A stretch of DNA of 64,000 nucleotides from Chromobotia macracanthus (GCA_036877525.1 JAZGTH010000008.1:462001-526000), one strand, 5' to 3'. Counted from the stretch's first letter, positions 45,170-56,196 are shown. The notes: generated from the letters alone by a model not told the origin. Translations and numbers: made by a program.

Positions 45170-45890
45170 CAGGCAAAGCTGAAACTCATAGCCTCTGCTA
45201 ACACACTGACCAAATCAGAGCTGTTTTGCATTTGAGGCATAAGCGTTGCAGCTGGTGGAGCTTGAGAGACCATTTGTGGAGTCTGAGAATTAAAACTTTG
45301 ACTTGTAACTGGTAAAGACTGAGGAATAAATGGTGGACCTGAGGCCTGGAGGGCTTGGGTTGTGATTGGCAGAGACTGGGGAATAACTGGGGGAATTGTG
45401 AAGTCAGGAACTAGAAGTTCTCCTGCTAACTCAGTATGCAGCAGATCAATACTTCAAAATTTCCTTCCACTTGACCATATACCTTTACTTGATCTCTTGC
45501 CGCATTCAACTTCTTGACTTCTTCTAATCGTTCAAGCTTTCTGCACTTGTCCTGCCTTGCTTGTTGTCTAGTCATGTTCTCAGACTCAAATCATGCCAAA
45601 CATTCTCTACTTTCAACCTTTAGCTGTTGAAGCTCTGCTGCTTCCTTTTCTTGTTCTTCCAAAACTTCCTGAGATGCAGCAGCTTCAGCTACAGCTTCAT
45701 TTCTTTTGACTGAGTGGAAGCTAAAATGGGTTGAACCACACTTTGATTGATGAGACAGTGGTCTTGATAAAGATTCTCTTGAATCTAGGATTGATCCTAT
45801 GCCAGATGAGGAGGACGAATCCTCCTCATCTGCTGCATGTCTTTCCAGTTGCCTTTGAGCACTTTGAATAATGAAACCAGAAAACAATAG
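45170..45890 (-). pseudogene. BEL/Pao gag remnant
   Basis: The frame 45591-45887 has a Ser-rich patch (EEDSSSSSGIGSILDS) and a coiled coil (AAASQEVLEEQEKEAAELQQLKVE), both usual in the N-terminal part of BEL/Pao Gag. After a stop it continues with KLERLEEVKKLNAARDQVKVY (about 45480-45545), a Pro/Gln-rich linker with tandem PPFIPQSLP-like units (45300-45400), and SVLAEAMS. It lies upstream, on the minus strand, of the pol remnants at 41-43 kb. The retroviral relic lies between them. Confidence 0.75.
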
Positions 45891-45973
45891 GCATGTATCG
45901 ACCCAACATCACAGGTCTGCTTCAGGAGTTTGCACACTACATAACTCTTCATAAATTATCTTTACCATCTTTA

Positions 45974-46100
45974 CTCAACGAATGGAACGAACTGATAAAA
46001 TTAATTAAGAATTACACAAGGATTAATGAAACAAGAATTAATGAAACAAAGGTATTTACACATAAATATTTACACACCAGCACTTACACCAGGATCAGCT
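45974..46100 (-). repeat. Candidate 5' LTR remnant of the BEL/Pao relic
   Basis: Direct-repeat partner of 40913-41010 (CTCAACGAATGGAACGAACTG, AAGAATTACACAAGGATTAATGAAAC, then CAGCACTTACAC). It sits just upstream of the gag frame on the minus strand, where a 5' LTR or its leader should be. Confidence 0.55.
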
Positions 46101-46212
46101 CGATCAGAGCTGTTATCAGGTAACTGAGAGACCCATTCTAGAGTTCTAGAGGTACATTCTTTGGCACAAGAACGTAAAAAAGTTGTGTGTTCACAGATAT
46201 TCGTTTCATCCA

Positions 46213-47004
46213 TTATAAGCACTGATTCAGCCTGACTGAGGACAATACTAGCAGAGTCATTAACAGCCGTCTTACTGTGTCAACATTATAACCTGCATGA
46301 ATGGTCTCATCTGAATAGTTACCCTCAGAAACTCCAACAGTAATCCCATCCTGTGTGAAGCATGGGTTGATATTATGCAATGAGGCATTCTCAGAGGTTA
46401 ATGAGGGACTATCAGCTTCGACATCACTTGAAAAAGGCAAAGACGTTAAATCATAACAGCAATCATCTGTCACTGGAAGAAAGTTGGCCAATAGCAGCAA
46501 ATTATGAATTCTGAATATGTTTGTGCTAGGAATTTTGTCAACCACACTATAAACAATTGATTCCCAATGATCAGCAACTTTTGTCTTCCCCCTCTCAGCA
46601 TGGTTTGCCAAAAAGTACGCAATCAGACACTTCTGTATTGGACCCTTTTCCCTTTCTGTTGTTTAGCAAAGCATGACGGTGTTGCTCCCTAGAAGTGAGT
46701 TTTTGAGCTATGTTCATAACTTCAGAAAGATCCTTTGACAAGGTGGACACATACTTAGAGTAATCTGATGATGTTAAATCACTCAAAACACTTTGAAACA
46801 TCATGTCTATAGGTAGACGAGGAACCCTCCCAAACATGAGATAAAAGGGTGAAAACCCTGTAGTCTCATGCACTGTGCAATTATACACAAATGTAAGCGT
46901 CTTGGCCACTTCCCAGGAGTCAAAGCATGAATCATATCACCAAGTGTCCTATTGAAACATTCAACAGTACCATTCCCCATCAGATGATACAAGTTGTATG
47001 GCAT
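46213..47004 (-). pseudogene. Gypsy-C integrase C-terminal region
   Basis: Three overlapping frames. 46807-47004 has MGNGTVECFNRTLGDMIHAL, the integrase segment holding the third catalytic residue (Glu) of the DDE set. 46595-46909 has FVYNCTVHETTGFSPFYLMFGR and a helical tail with EQHRHALLN. 46213-46611 has VADHWESIVYSVVDKIPSTNIFRI, the post-integrase domain. Its style differs from Gypsy-A/B, so it is another gypsy lineage. Frameshifts lie near 46600 and 46905. Confidence 0.88.
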
Positions 47005-48800
47005 TTCTTTACACTCGAAACTCTGAAAAGTTCACTGATGTAGTGTATGGCATGGCCTAATATTTGGATCATGTATGGATCATAAAATACCTATAATCCT
47101 TTTACTTAAGACATACAAGCCTAGTGTGGGGGGTGAAAGACCCTAGGCTCCAGAGAGTCTGGAGGCAAACTTCTCCTCCAGATGGCTATCAGCAACCTCT
47201 GATACCAACAGGACAGTTTATGACACCCTGCACCAAGCTTCAAAAGAATTCCATGGGCACCACATGGAGTTCCAGTAACCCCAGGTGGCCCAAGAAAGAA
47301 CACTTTAATCCAAAGGAAGAACTCTTTCTAACTTACAACTAAACAGTCCTAAACTGTGTATAGTTGTATACATTCCCATGGTATGCTGGCTACAAAACTA
47401 TGTATCTTTACTGTAACTCTGTAGATAGGTATGCAAGTTTGGATTAATGTTTTGTTTGTATTCATGCATTAGGATGAATCACAACTTAATGTAGTTCGAA
47501 CTCTGTCATATTTAATATCTAAAAGATTGTCTTTTAATTTCCCATCAGAGTATGTATGTTGTGTAACTATAAGAGGCATGATAGTCTTTCTACAATAATC
47601 TGGATTAATATTTGCAAATGTGCCATCCGGCCATAAAACATGCAAATAAGGTGTTGAGTGAGACAAATAAACTTTGACTTCTTAACACCTATTGGTTGTT
47701 TAAGTTTCACTGGGCGTGACCGAGGTGAACTTGAACCAAAGGTCGAATGAAATGATGAAGGTGAAATGACTGCCAATGTTTAGTCTTAGTCTTCGTTCTT
47801 GGTCTTCGTCTTCTTGCTCGAGATCTTCTCCACTCTTCCAACAAGGATCTTCGGCCCTGGCACCCCTCTCCCGTGGGGGTCCAGCCTCTGGCTCAGTCCA
47901 TCTGAGATAAACTCTGGACATCACTTCAGCTAACTTCGTCGATCTCCGGAACTTGAAGAACTCAATGACGTCTGAACCACTCAGGACTCTCTCTCTCTCC
48001 ATGCGCATTTGGATTTACGCTCTGCACTAGAGCTCAATGCAAGTATCCATATTCTATATACATAGAATAGCTGCGCTAAGTTGTGCCCCTTTATTAAGGT
48101 GATTCTACTGGTGGTTCATTCAGAATGCTTAGCTGATTTGACTTGCACAGGCTTAACATCCTCTCTCTCTCCTTGCTCTTCTTACTTTTGGTTATGTGTT
48201 GAATGTGTGTAGGTTTATGTCTAGTTATATGTTACATGTATCCCCTGTAGTGTAGTTTAATAAACACCCATGTGTATTCACTCTTGATTGTTGCTGCGTT
48301 TAATGCTCACAAATAAGGTCATATAAACTGTGTTCAATCTTTCTACATGCTCTAAAGTCCTGTTAAAGCAGAGAAGCGTTGTCAAGGCCAGACAAAAATG
48401 TTTTTTAGATTCAATAAGACCGCATATGCACTCGCTGGACGAATGCAAAAGCTGATTATTGTAATCATCCCTGCTGATCAGGCACTACAAAATATGTATA
48501 TTTAATGACGATTAATTTTATGTATTTTCCTTTCAGTTTTGTTACCATGAAATGGTGTTTTAAACAACACAGTTTCAGATTTGCTACATAACTGTGGTGC
48601 TGGTTCATGCTTATAATCTTTGCTACATGCTCTACAAGAGTGTTAAATCAATGTATTACAATGATTAAGAATTCCCCAAATCATTGATCCTGATTAATTA
48701 TTAATAATTTTATATATACATTTATATTTGAGAATGAGAAGATCGTCAAGATAACAGAGTAAACCTAAGAAGTTCTGATCACCAAAAATTGCTCATCATT
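47005..48800. other. 1.8 kb of unassigned DNA splitting Gypsy-C
   Basis: This stretch separates the integrase (below 47004) from the RT (above 48802) of Gypsy-C and shows no gypsy RNase H. It contains the unassigned coding-looking segment at 47469-48008. On the plus strand at 48200-48290 an AATAAACACCC phrase (AATAAA at 48259) followed by a T/G-rich end looks like an LTR R-U5. It may be an inserted, unrecognised retroelement. Confidence 0.4.
47469..48008 (-). pseudogene. Unrecognised coding-looking segment
   Basis: I do not recognise this. On the minus strand a first frame (48008 to 47700) starts with ATG and reads MERERVLSGSDVIEFF...RVYLRWTEPEAG, then an acidic/basic low-complexity part (EQEDEDQERRL). 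After a shift near 47775 a second frame runs through FGSSSPRSRPVKLKQPIGV, and after another shift near 47665 reads STPYLHVLWPDGTFANINPDY...YSDGKLKDNLLDIKYDRV to a stop at 47469. Codon use and composition look protein-like, unlike the AT-rich flanks. Possibilities: gag or accessory region of an unrecognised retroelement, or a host exon relic. No DDE, RT or zinc motif is visible. Confidence 0.35.
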
Positions 48801-48801
48801 C

Positions 48802-49293
48802 TCATATAGCTAAAAGGAGAATTACATAACCCCTGCAGAAGTTATATTCGTGCAGCCCCATCAGGGTTGTAAAAGCTGAATATTTCCTGTCATCAACATG
48901 CAAGGGCCTATTGTAAAACCCCAAAGTAAGATCCATGGGGTTGAACAAACAATTACCACCTAGTGTGGCCAAGCAATTAGCTTGGTAGAGAAATGGGAAT
49001 GCATCTTTGGACGTTCTTTTATTCAGCCACAGAAAATCAGTGCAGATGTGCAGGTCCCCATTCTTTTTCAAACTAGCACCAGTGGAGAAGCAAATTCGCT
49101 GGGTTGACTTTCGAATTATATCCCTCTGCTCCATCTCATTAAGTACTTTGCAAAGAACCTGATAATGACTCGGAGGCACTCTCCGGTACGGCAAACAAAA
49201 GGGTCTGGTATCAGTAAGGTGGATTCTGTGCATGAATCCTTCAGCCTTACCACAATCAAGATGATGGTGGGAGAAAATATCTTCATACCGCAA
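48802..49293 (-). pseudogene. Gypsy-C reverse transcriptase fragment
   Basis: Reads FSHHHLDCGKAEGFMHRIHL, then PYRRVPPSHYQ, EMEQRDIIRKST, SLKKNGDLHICTDFLWLNKRT, and LGGNCLFNPMDLTLGFYNRPL..DDRKYSAFTTLMGLHEYN. These are the N-terminal half of a gypsy RT in the usual order. It ends at the point where the P.GL.N.P motif should follow, so the YxDD part is lost. Confidence 0.88.
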
Positions 49294-49710
49294 AATAAAG
49301 TCCAGTTTCTTAAAACTTTCAGAAACCTCACAAATAATATTCAGAGTTCATTCACCCCTCCACCCTGGCTTGATGTGGAGTCAGCCACCTGAGAACAGCT
49401 CATCAGAGGAACATCTTTACTGGTAGGTACAACCTCTTCCATGTCTTCAGGGGCCACACAACACAACAGCGATCTTTGCATTGCGTCTCAGCAATATTTG
49501 CTAATAAGACATGTTTATGAGCTTCAGTGGTACCCAACCGTCATCCCACAAAGGAGTGACAAGTCTAGCTACAAACACAATCTGGGAGCTGATCTGGAAG
49601 TAGAAGGCTCAGTTATCACAGTACTACCTTGCACATGATTTATCCAACTTTCCCCACAGCAGGTATTCCCGGCCAGGGTCCAAACACACCGCTGAAGTAC
49701 ATCTGACTGT

Positions 49711-50239
49711 TCAAATCTTATCTGGAATTTCCCCACCCTTCGAACATTCCACTCCTGCTAACATAGAAAGAAACTGTTCAGATTCTAAATCAGCATTCAG
49801 ACATGCATGAGACAATGCTTTCCAGTACGCAGGACAACGTTTAGACTGATAGATCACGTGTTTGAATACATTTGTCTCCATTATAAAGTCATCCAGTTGG
49901 CCATGAACAACCAGGGTAGGCACAACGATCTTATAGCCATACATTTCCATTTCAAGATCATAAGCAGATTTAGGCTTTACTTGACTGCCACCACAGCCTA
50001 TCATTCTCTAATTCATTCTCTTTTCTCAACACACCAGCATTGAGTAGTTTGGCCTCTGCTTTTTTACTCATTGTGCAAACCATTGATCTGCTGTCAAGCA
50101 TGCCTCCAAGAGTTAACTTGTTCCCCATGAGAACTGGCGTGTAAAACAAATGTTGTGTATGAGTAGTGCAAATAGTACGAGTGTTAAACAATGTACAGAA
50201 TGTGCAATGTGTACATTCTGTATGTGCAACCATGTGCAA
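49711..50239 (-). pseudogene. Gypsy-C protease and linker fragment
   Basis: NKLTLGGMLDSRSMVCTMS (about 50060-50120) is the protease active site with Asp-Ser-Arg in place of Asp-Ser-Gly. KAEAKLLNAGVL follows. After a shift near 50000, YDLEMEMYGYKIVVPTLVVHGQLDDFIMETNV and a SMLAGVECSKGGEIPDKI segment run toward the RT. The substitution of the catalytic-loop Gly suggests loss of activity even apart from the frameshift. Confidence 0.82.
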
Positions 50240-50655
50240 CCATATATGAGTCTGTTAGTTTCCCCCAGTCTAATTGTGCTGAGCAGACACCCTGCGTGGA
50301 CATGCATTGTGTGAGTGCCCTGAGGAAAAACAAGAGAAACATAGCCTCTCTCTAAGACAATAAGTTTTGTTGCTATAAGTTTATGTGTTCAAGCTTTACA
50401 GACATCTTATATTTTCACTCTGTCACCTTGTCTAAAACCAGCACCGTGAAAAATATGAGCTTTGCTATTTTGCGCAATTACTTTCTCAAGCAATTGTTCC
50501 AGCATACTCATCATGCGGCTGATACTGTCTGTTGTGATATCTGATTGGTGAGATCGCTACTAAGCGAGTGATGCCCCAAAGTGAGGGGGAGTTCCCAATA
50601 AAAGTTTGGTTGTTTACCGGCTATGCTGGTGTCTCTATATACACAGCAACACAAC
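50130..50655 (+). mobile_element. Candidate LTR inserted in Gypsy-C
   Basis: This ~500-bp stretch separates protease and gag coding of Gypsy-C and has no gypsy protein similarity. On the plus strand it has an AATAAA (50598-50603) within TTCCCAATAAAAGTTTGG, about 50 bases from the right end, and near-complementary ends TGTGTATGAG..CTATATACACA. I could not match a target duplication, so the LTR call is tentative. Confidence 0.45.
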
Positions 50656-50940
50656 AGTGTCCCCATGTGGAATAAAAATCAGAGGCAAACAAGAAAAACC
50701 ATCACTATCTATTCCATCACGCAATATGGAATAGATAATGTCAGGGTTGTGTACCACATCCAAAGAAACATCACTCCTCAACCCAATTTTCACAATGTCT
50801 CTTGCTTTACCCATTAGTCTTGACAGTATCTCATCAGCTTGGTCAGATACTGGACACTTCTGTTTTAGTTGAGATTTTGTCAACTTAATCCAATCACAGA
50901 CAGAGTATTTATCAGAACCATCACCTTTAAATATCACTGG
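50656..50940 (-). pseudogene. Gypsy-C gag fragment
   Basis: FKGDGSDKYSVCDWIKLTKSQL, then DQADEILSRLMGKARDIVKIGLRSD and NPDIIYSILRD: a capsid-type Gag segment with the usual 'LMGKARDIV' core. The frame runs out at 50656 into the candidate LTR. A weak upstream continuation may lie at 51103-51387 (minus) but I cannot confirm it. Confidence 0.75.
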
Positions 50941-51504
50941 TTCCCTGTCTGCTTTAACATGAATTGTGATTTGAGACGTATATTATTTTTATTTACAACT
51001 CCAATCTCAGCAAGTCTTGTCACAATATCAAGTCTTTATCACCTATTTGGGTTCCTAGTCTACCCATCATATCTGACAATTGTTGCAATGCATGGTCTAT
51101 TATCAGCTCTTGAAGTGGAAACAAAAGGCCCATCCCCCCCAAAATTGTCTAATTGTCGGGTTTGTTGTGGTATGTCCACGTCCTATACCCCTTTCACTAT
51201 CACTCACAGACTGGAGATGGCCAACCCCTCCACAAAATGACTCACTGCGTGCCATGCCACCATTATTGAACAGAAAGTAAAACACCCCTCTAGGGACAAA
51301 TGGGCTAGTAGCATTGTAATCTGACGGAAATATCTCAGCCATTATTTCAAAATTAGACATGAACTTGCCTATGCAGATATAATTCAATCATGAATGCATG
51401 GCGAATTGAATCCAAAGTTCAAATTGAGTCCATTGCTCAAATTGAATGTTTCACTTTTCAGGAAAAATAACTCAAGAAATACTGTTCAGAATGTAAAGTC
51501 AAGG

Positions 51505-51835
51505 CACCAGTGTAACGCTTCTCATCCGACAGCACATAAATCACAGATGGACATGGAGAACTGCATTTCATGCGTTGTTTACTGTAACACAACAAGGAGA
51601 AACATATATCCTTTGGCGACAATGGGCATTTACACTCATATGTGTCACCTCTCAGCATCTTCTCTGCTGGGGGTGTGATTGTGGCTTCACAGGCAAGACA
51701 AATAACCCACTAATTACTTAATGTCACCACGAGAGGTCTCCAAACCATTAATAAATTAACAAAAACAGAGTAATTTTCATAAAAGTCATAACATCTACAG
51801 TAACATTTTAAATACTCTTACAATTGGAAGAATTA
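51505..51835 (+). repeat. Dispersed repeat X, copy 2
   Basis: Partner of 39650-39950 in opposite orientation, about 75-80% alike by eye over roughly 300 bases, with small insertions (GAACTGCATTTCATGCGTTGTTTACTG region). It lies between Gypsy-C and LINE-B copy 3 and has no recognisable ends. Confidence 0.75.
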
Positions 51836-52025
51836 CATTACAGTTGATACAAGACTTGATTGGGTGCATTTTACCAGAAAACACATAAGTGTAACTAAGT
51901 ATTAGTTTCACCCTATAGTTACAATGATTACAACCTCCACACCCTACCCACTAAGGAACTAAGTTTTAGTTCTAAGTTTAGTTTTTCTCTTTTCAGAAGA
52001 GAACAGATTTCTCTTATCTGTTAAG

Positions 52026-52361
52026 ATGGCGGCGCGGTTGGACGCAGCGGCTACTCCGTGTCCAAAAGATGGTGTTATGTCTGTTAGTCTCGTCTCTTTG
52101 TCTTCAAACAGTTTAATTTCTCCGCGAAATCATCAGATAAACGCTCGGAAACACAAATATGATCGCCAGAGCCTTTTGGAAATCGGTAGTGCGTACAAAC
52201 AAAAGCTTTCGCCGGCGACCACCGAGAAGCTACGAGGCCTCTGCCTGCTGCTGAAGCCGAACCCTGAGACCGCAGCCCCGTCCACTGATGCTACCCGCAC
52301 AAGCCGCGCTGTGAGAGGGGACAGAAACGTGGCAAGCGCGGGGGTGTACGAGCTAGGCTAA
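52026..52361 (+). CDS. LINE-B ORF1, short basic protein
   Basis: An ATG-started 111-residue frame (MAARLDAAATPCPKDG) followed by a stop and, 90 bases later, the endonuclease coding. It contains SPRNHQINARKHKYDRQSLLEIG, then LRGLCLLLKPNP and a Thr/Arg-rich end. There is no coiled coil or zinc motif that I can recognise. The position just after the 5' end and before ORF2 matches a small leader ORF of such LINEs. It could instead be the start of a single ORF broken by a stop. Confidence 0.5.
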   Translation: MAARLDAAATPCPKDGVMSVSLVSLSSNSLISPRNHQINARKHKYDRQSLLEIGSAYKQKLSPATTEKLRGLCLLLKPNPETAAPSTDATRTSRAVRGDRNVASAGVYELG

Positions 52362-52397
52362 GGGCTAACCCCACCAGACCAGCGATCCCATCATTAA

Positions 52398-55017
52398 CGC
52401 TCGCAAACGTTCGCTCATTGGTAAATAAACTGGACTCAATTCAACTCAGTCTACACAGCATGAGTCAAGGGATTGTTGTGTGTTTGTTTTCACTGAAACA
52501 TGGCTAAACGACAACATACCGGACTCCGCCATTCAGCTGCACGGACTAACCTGCTACCGAGCGGACAGGGATTCATTACTGTCTGGTAAGACTCGCGGGG
52601 GCGGCTTGTGTGTGTACGTCAACAGAGAATGGTGTAATAATGCTGCGGTAGTGACTAAACACTGTTCGTCGCTGGTGGAGGTTATGTTTGTGAAGTACAG
52701 ACCGTTCTATCTGCCGCGGGAGTTCACGGCCATTGTTATTGTCGCGGTGTACATCCCCCCGTGTGCAAGCGCTAAGGACGCGCTTCGTGAGCTGTACAGC
52801 GCCATCAGCGATCAACAAACAAACAACCCCGACGGCTTTTTCATCATAGCCGAGGATTTTAACCACGCAAACTTAAAGACAGTCTTGCCAAAGTTCTACC
52901 AACATGTGAACTTTGCTACAAGGGGAAATAACACACTGGACTTTGTTTACACAACACAGAAAGACGCGTACAGGGCTGAACCCCGCCCCCACCTCGAGTA
53001 CTCCATTCACATCTCTGTTATGCTAATCCCAGCATACAATCCACTGTTGAAAATCACCAAACCGGGTCAAAAACTCATCACAGTCTGGCCGGATGATGCT
53101 ACCTCAGCACTGCAGGACTGCTTTCAGACTACAGACTGGAGCATGTTTAAAGAGGCAGCCACCTACAACAACAGCACCGACCTGCATGAGTACACTGAAA
53201 CAGTGAGTGCATATATTAAGAAGTGCATTGATGATGTGACAGTAACAAAGACCATCACCACACGTGCCAACCAGAAGCCGTGGATGACAGCAAAGGTTCG
53301 TGGGCTGCTAAAGACCAGAGATGAGGCATTCAGATCAGGAGATAAAGCAGCCCTAAAAACAGCAAGAGCCAGCCTGTCCTGTGGCATCAAGAATGCAAAA
53401 CGGTCATATGCACAAAAAATCAATAACCACTTCACAGACAGCAGAGACTCACGGAGCCTGTGGCGAGGCATTCAGACCATCACTGACTACAAGCCCCTGC
53501 CACAGGCCTGTGATGACGACACATCCCTTCCAGATGCACTTAACCAGTTTTATTCACGGTTTGAAATGCAGAATGACACACCTGCACAAAAACTGCCCAC
53601 ACCTCCCACCGACCAGGCGCTCTGTCTGTCTCCAGCCGTAGTGAGGAAGACCCTGTCTAGGATTAACCCACGCAAGGCTACGGGTCCTGAAAACATACCT
53701 GGGCATGTACTGAGAGACTGTGCTGCACAGCTGGCAGATGTCCTAACAGATATCTTCAACATCTCGCTGAGCCAGGCAGTCATCCCCACGTGTCTCAAGT
53801 CCACAACCATCATACCGGTACCTAAAAAATCACCTGTGTCCTGTCTGAATGACTATCGTCCCATAGCATTGACTCCAATCATGATGAAGTGCTTTGAGAG
53901 ATTAGTCATGAATCACATAAAAACCAGCCTCCCCAACACACTCGACCCGCTCCAGTTTGCATACCGTCCAAACCGCTCTACGGATGATGCAATTTCCTCC
54001 ACCCTCCACCTGGCTCTTACCCACTTAGACCAGAAGAACACTTATGTAAGAATGCTGTTCATTGACTTCAGCTCAGCATTCAACACAATAATCCCACAAC
54101 AGCTCATTAATAAATTACACCTGCTGGGCCTTAACAACTCTCTCTGTAACTGGATTCTGGACTTTTTAACTGAAAGACCCCAGTCAGTCCGTGTCGGCCA
54201 CAACACCTCGAGCACTACCACACTGAGCACAGGTGCCCCACAAGGCTGTGTGCTCAGCCCGCTGCCCTTCACACTGCTGACCCACGACTGCACTGCCAAG
54301 TTCAGCTCCAACCACATCATCAAGTTCGCTGATGACACAACGGTGGTAGGTCTCATCAGCAACAACGATGAAACGCACTACAGAGAGGAAGTGGCACAGC
54401 TAGCGGCATGGTGTGGCACGAACAACCTGTCCCTCAATGTGGAGAAGACAAAGGAGGTTGTGATGGACCTCAGGAGAAACTCCACTGACCACCCCCCACT
54501 GACCATCGACAGCTCGACTGTGGAGAGAGTCAGCAGCACTAAATTCCTGGGGGTGCACATCACAGAGGATCTCACCTGGACCACCAACACCACGTCACTC
54601 TCCAAAAAGGCACAACAGCGCCTACACTTTCTCCGCCGGCTGAATAGAACAAGTCTCCCTCCACCAATCCTCACCATGTTCTACAGGGGAACCATTGAGA
54701 GTGTGCTGACCAGCTGCATCACTGTCTGGTATGGGAACTGCAGCGCCGCAGACCGCAAGACCCTCCAGCGGACAGTGAACACAGCTGCGAAGATCATCGG
54801 TGCCCCTCTCCCCTCCATCCTGGACATTTTCCTTTCACGATGCTCCAACAAAGCCACCAGCATCGTAAAGGACCCCACCCATCCCTCACACAGTCTCTTC
54901 CAGCTCCTGCCGTCAGGAAAACGGTACCGAAGCATCAGAGCCCGCACTGCCAGACTGCTCAACAGCTTTTTCCCCCAGGCTGTGAGAGCCCTGAACTCAA
55001 GCACGGCCCCCCTCTGA
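52398..55017 (+). CDS. LINE-B ORF2: endonuclease + reverse transcriptase
   Basis: The main frame runs from 52480 to 55017 (845 codons from a GTG). The true N-terminal piece is read in another frame at 52398-52455 (LTLANVRSLVNKLDSIQ), so one frameshift lies near 52460. Endonuclease: FTETWLND (4-11), RPFYLPREFTAIV (74-86), VYIPP, and then two damaged motifs: AEDFNHANL where other copies have GDFN (124-132), and YSIHISVML where Ser-Asp-His is expected (174-182). RT: LNDYRPIALTP (456-466), LFIDFSSAFNTI (526-537), GAPQGCVLSPL (585-595), KFADDTTVVGL (615-625), and a C-terminal domain to residue 845. The RT looks intact; the endonuclease likely does not work. Confidence 0.9.
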
Positions 55018-55511
55018 AAAACCTCATACCTCTTAAATATATATATTTTTTTTTTATTTCTCCCTTGTGCAATTCTGAGTGTGCTACACACAGGTGAGTA
55101 GGCCGCACAGACCACCTGTAGTAACACACTCTCCTCTATGTGCACTAGACACTTTTTACAACCGAGGGTACATAATCCCACAAAAAAGACTCATAACATG
55201 TATGTTTACAAGCCCATGCACTACAGATCATCTTGTACTGTTCTCCAGCCAGGAACAGTGCTTGACTTTCTTTTTCCTCGTGCAATATTTATGTGGAACA
55301 TTTGTATAGTTTGTATTTAATAGTTTATGTATAGGCAACTTTATATATAGTATATTTATAATCTAATTCTGTTAGTATTTGTGTTTAGATTTATACTGTT
55401 TCACGTCATTGTTGTATGTCTGTATTTATGTAGCACCGTGGTCCTGTGAGGCACGACATTTCGTTCCACTGTATGTCCCCACATATAGCGGAATGACAAT
55501 AAGCTATACAC
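55018..55511 (+). other. LINE-B copy 3 3' UTR
   Basis: It follows the ORF2 stop. Contains CACGACATTTCGTTCCACTG and ends AATGACAATAAGCTATAC. This block is typical of the 3' ends of this LINE group in fish (ACATTTCGTT..ACAATAAA). No further gene is present. Confidence 0.65.
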
Positions 55512-56010
55512 TACCTTGTTGCATATAGTTTTGTATTTCTATAACTGACAGGTATTTAGGGTAGATTATCAGAGTACATCACAGGTTTTTTACACTGTGC
55601 ATAACCCTGGATTATTTTCATTCCAAACCCCGCTTTTAACCCAGGAAGAGGACACAGTTTTTGTGGCGTTAACCTTGCATTACCGTGTCAAACAAAGCGT
55701 TAAAATGTTACTACTAGATACATAGCAACATTTAAACAGCACACACCTTATATCACAATCTATGACAGTCGTTTCAAAATTTGGGGGAAAAGTAAAAAAT
55801 CAGATGATGACTGAGAACACCTGAATTAGAGTCTACAAAGAATTTATGTAGTGACCTGTTGATGCAGAAGCAGTGGGTGTAAATGGGTGTCCTTTATTTT
55901 ACCACACTGAAGGTGGCAGCCCTACATATTGCTGTCACAGTGTTGTCTTTTAATCAGCATTCAGAGCCAGCGATTTAAATTGAGCTTAGGTTGTCTAGAA
56001 AACTAGCAAG
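55512..56010. other. Spacer, no gene seen
   Basis: About 500 bases of mixed composition between LINE-B and a SINE-type tail. No frame, splice pattern or terminal repeat stands out. Confidence 0.4.
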
Positions 56011-56019
56011 TGACATGTT

Positions 56020-56196
56020 CACATCACTGTGAACACCATTGTTGTAGCATATGATACTCTGAGCAATGTCTGAAACTTGTATTGTGAGCACTTATTGTGT
56101 GTAGTTGCCTCTTCAGGTTGACTCGCTTGTTGTATTCCGCACTTTTAAGTCGCTTTGGATAAAAGCGTCTGCTAAATGAATAAATGTAAATGTACT
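56020..56196 (+). repeat. SINE-type 3' end, 5'-truncated
   Basis: Ends with AAGTCGCTTTGGATAAAAGCG then TCTGCTAAATGAATAAATGTAAATG, the tail shared by several fish SINEs and their partner LINE, preceded by CGCTTGTTGTATTCCGCACTT. No A/B-box head is present, so it is 5'-truncated. The complete head is found in the inverted copy at 57090-57247. Confidence 0.75.

Larger units (their letters stand above)
52000..55511 (+). mobile_element. LINE-B copy 3, near full length
   Basis: Begins near 52000 shortly before AAGATGGCGGCGCGGTTGG, has a short ORF1, a long ORF2 and a 3' UTR ending GCGGAATGACAATAAGCTATAC (55490-55511). It is much younger than copies 1 and 2: ORF2 is open for 845 codons. No poly(A) tail or target duplication is obvious at the 3' end. 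Confidence 0.85.

Noticed and set aside
50130..50655. A definite target duplication around the candidate LTR in Gypsy-C
   Set aside because: Several end choices were tried by eye; no equal 4-6 bp flanks were found, so only a tentative call is kept.
51103..51387. A further gag segment of Gypsy-C
   Set aside because: The 94-residue minus frame has no recognisable Gag motif; position alone is not enough.
53163..55181. Minus-strand frames up to 166 residues within LINE-B copy 3
   Set aside because: Antisense shadows of the ORF2 coding frame.
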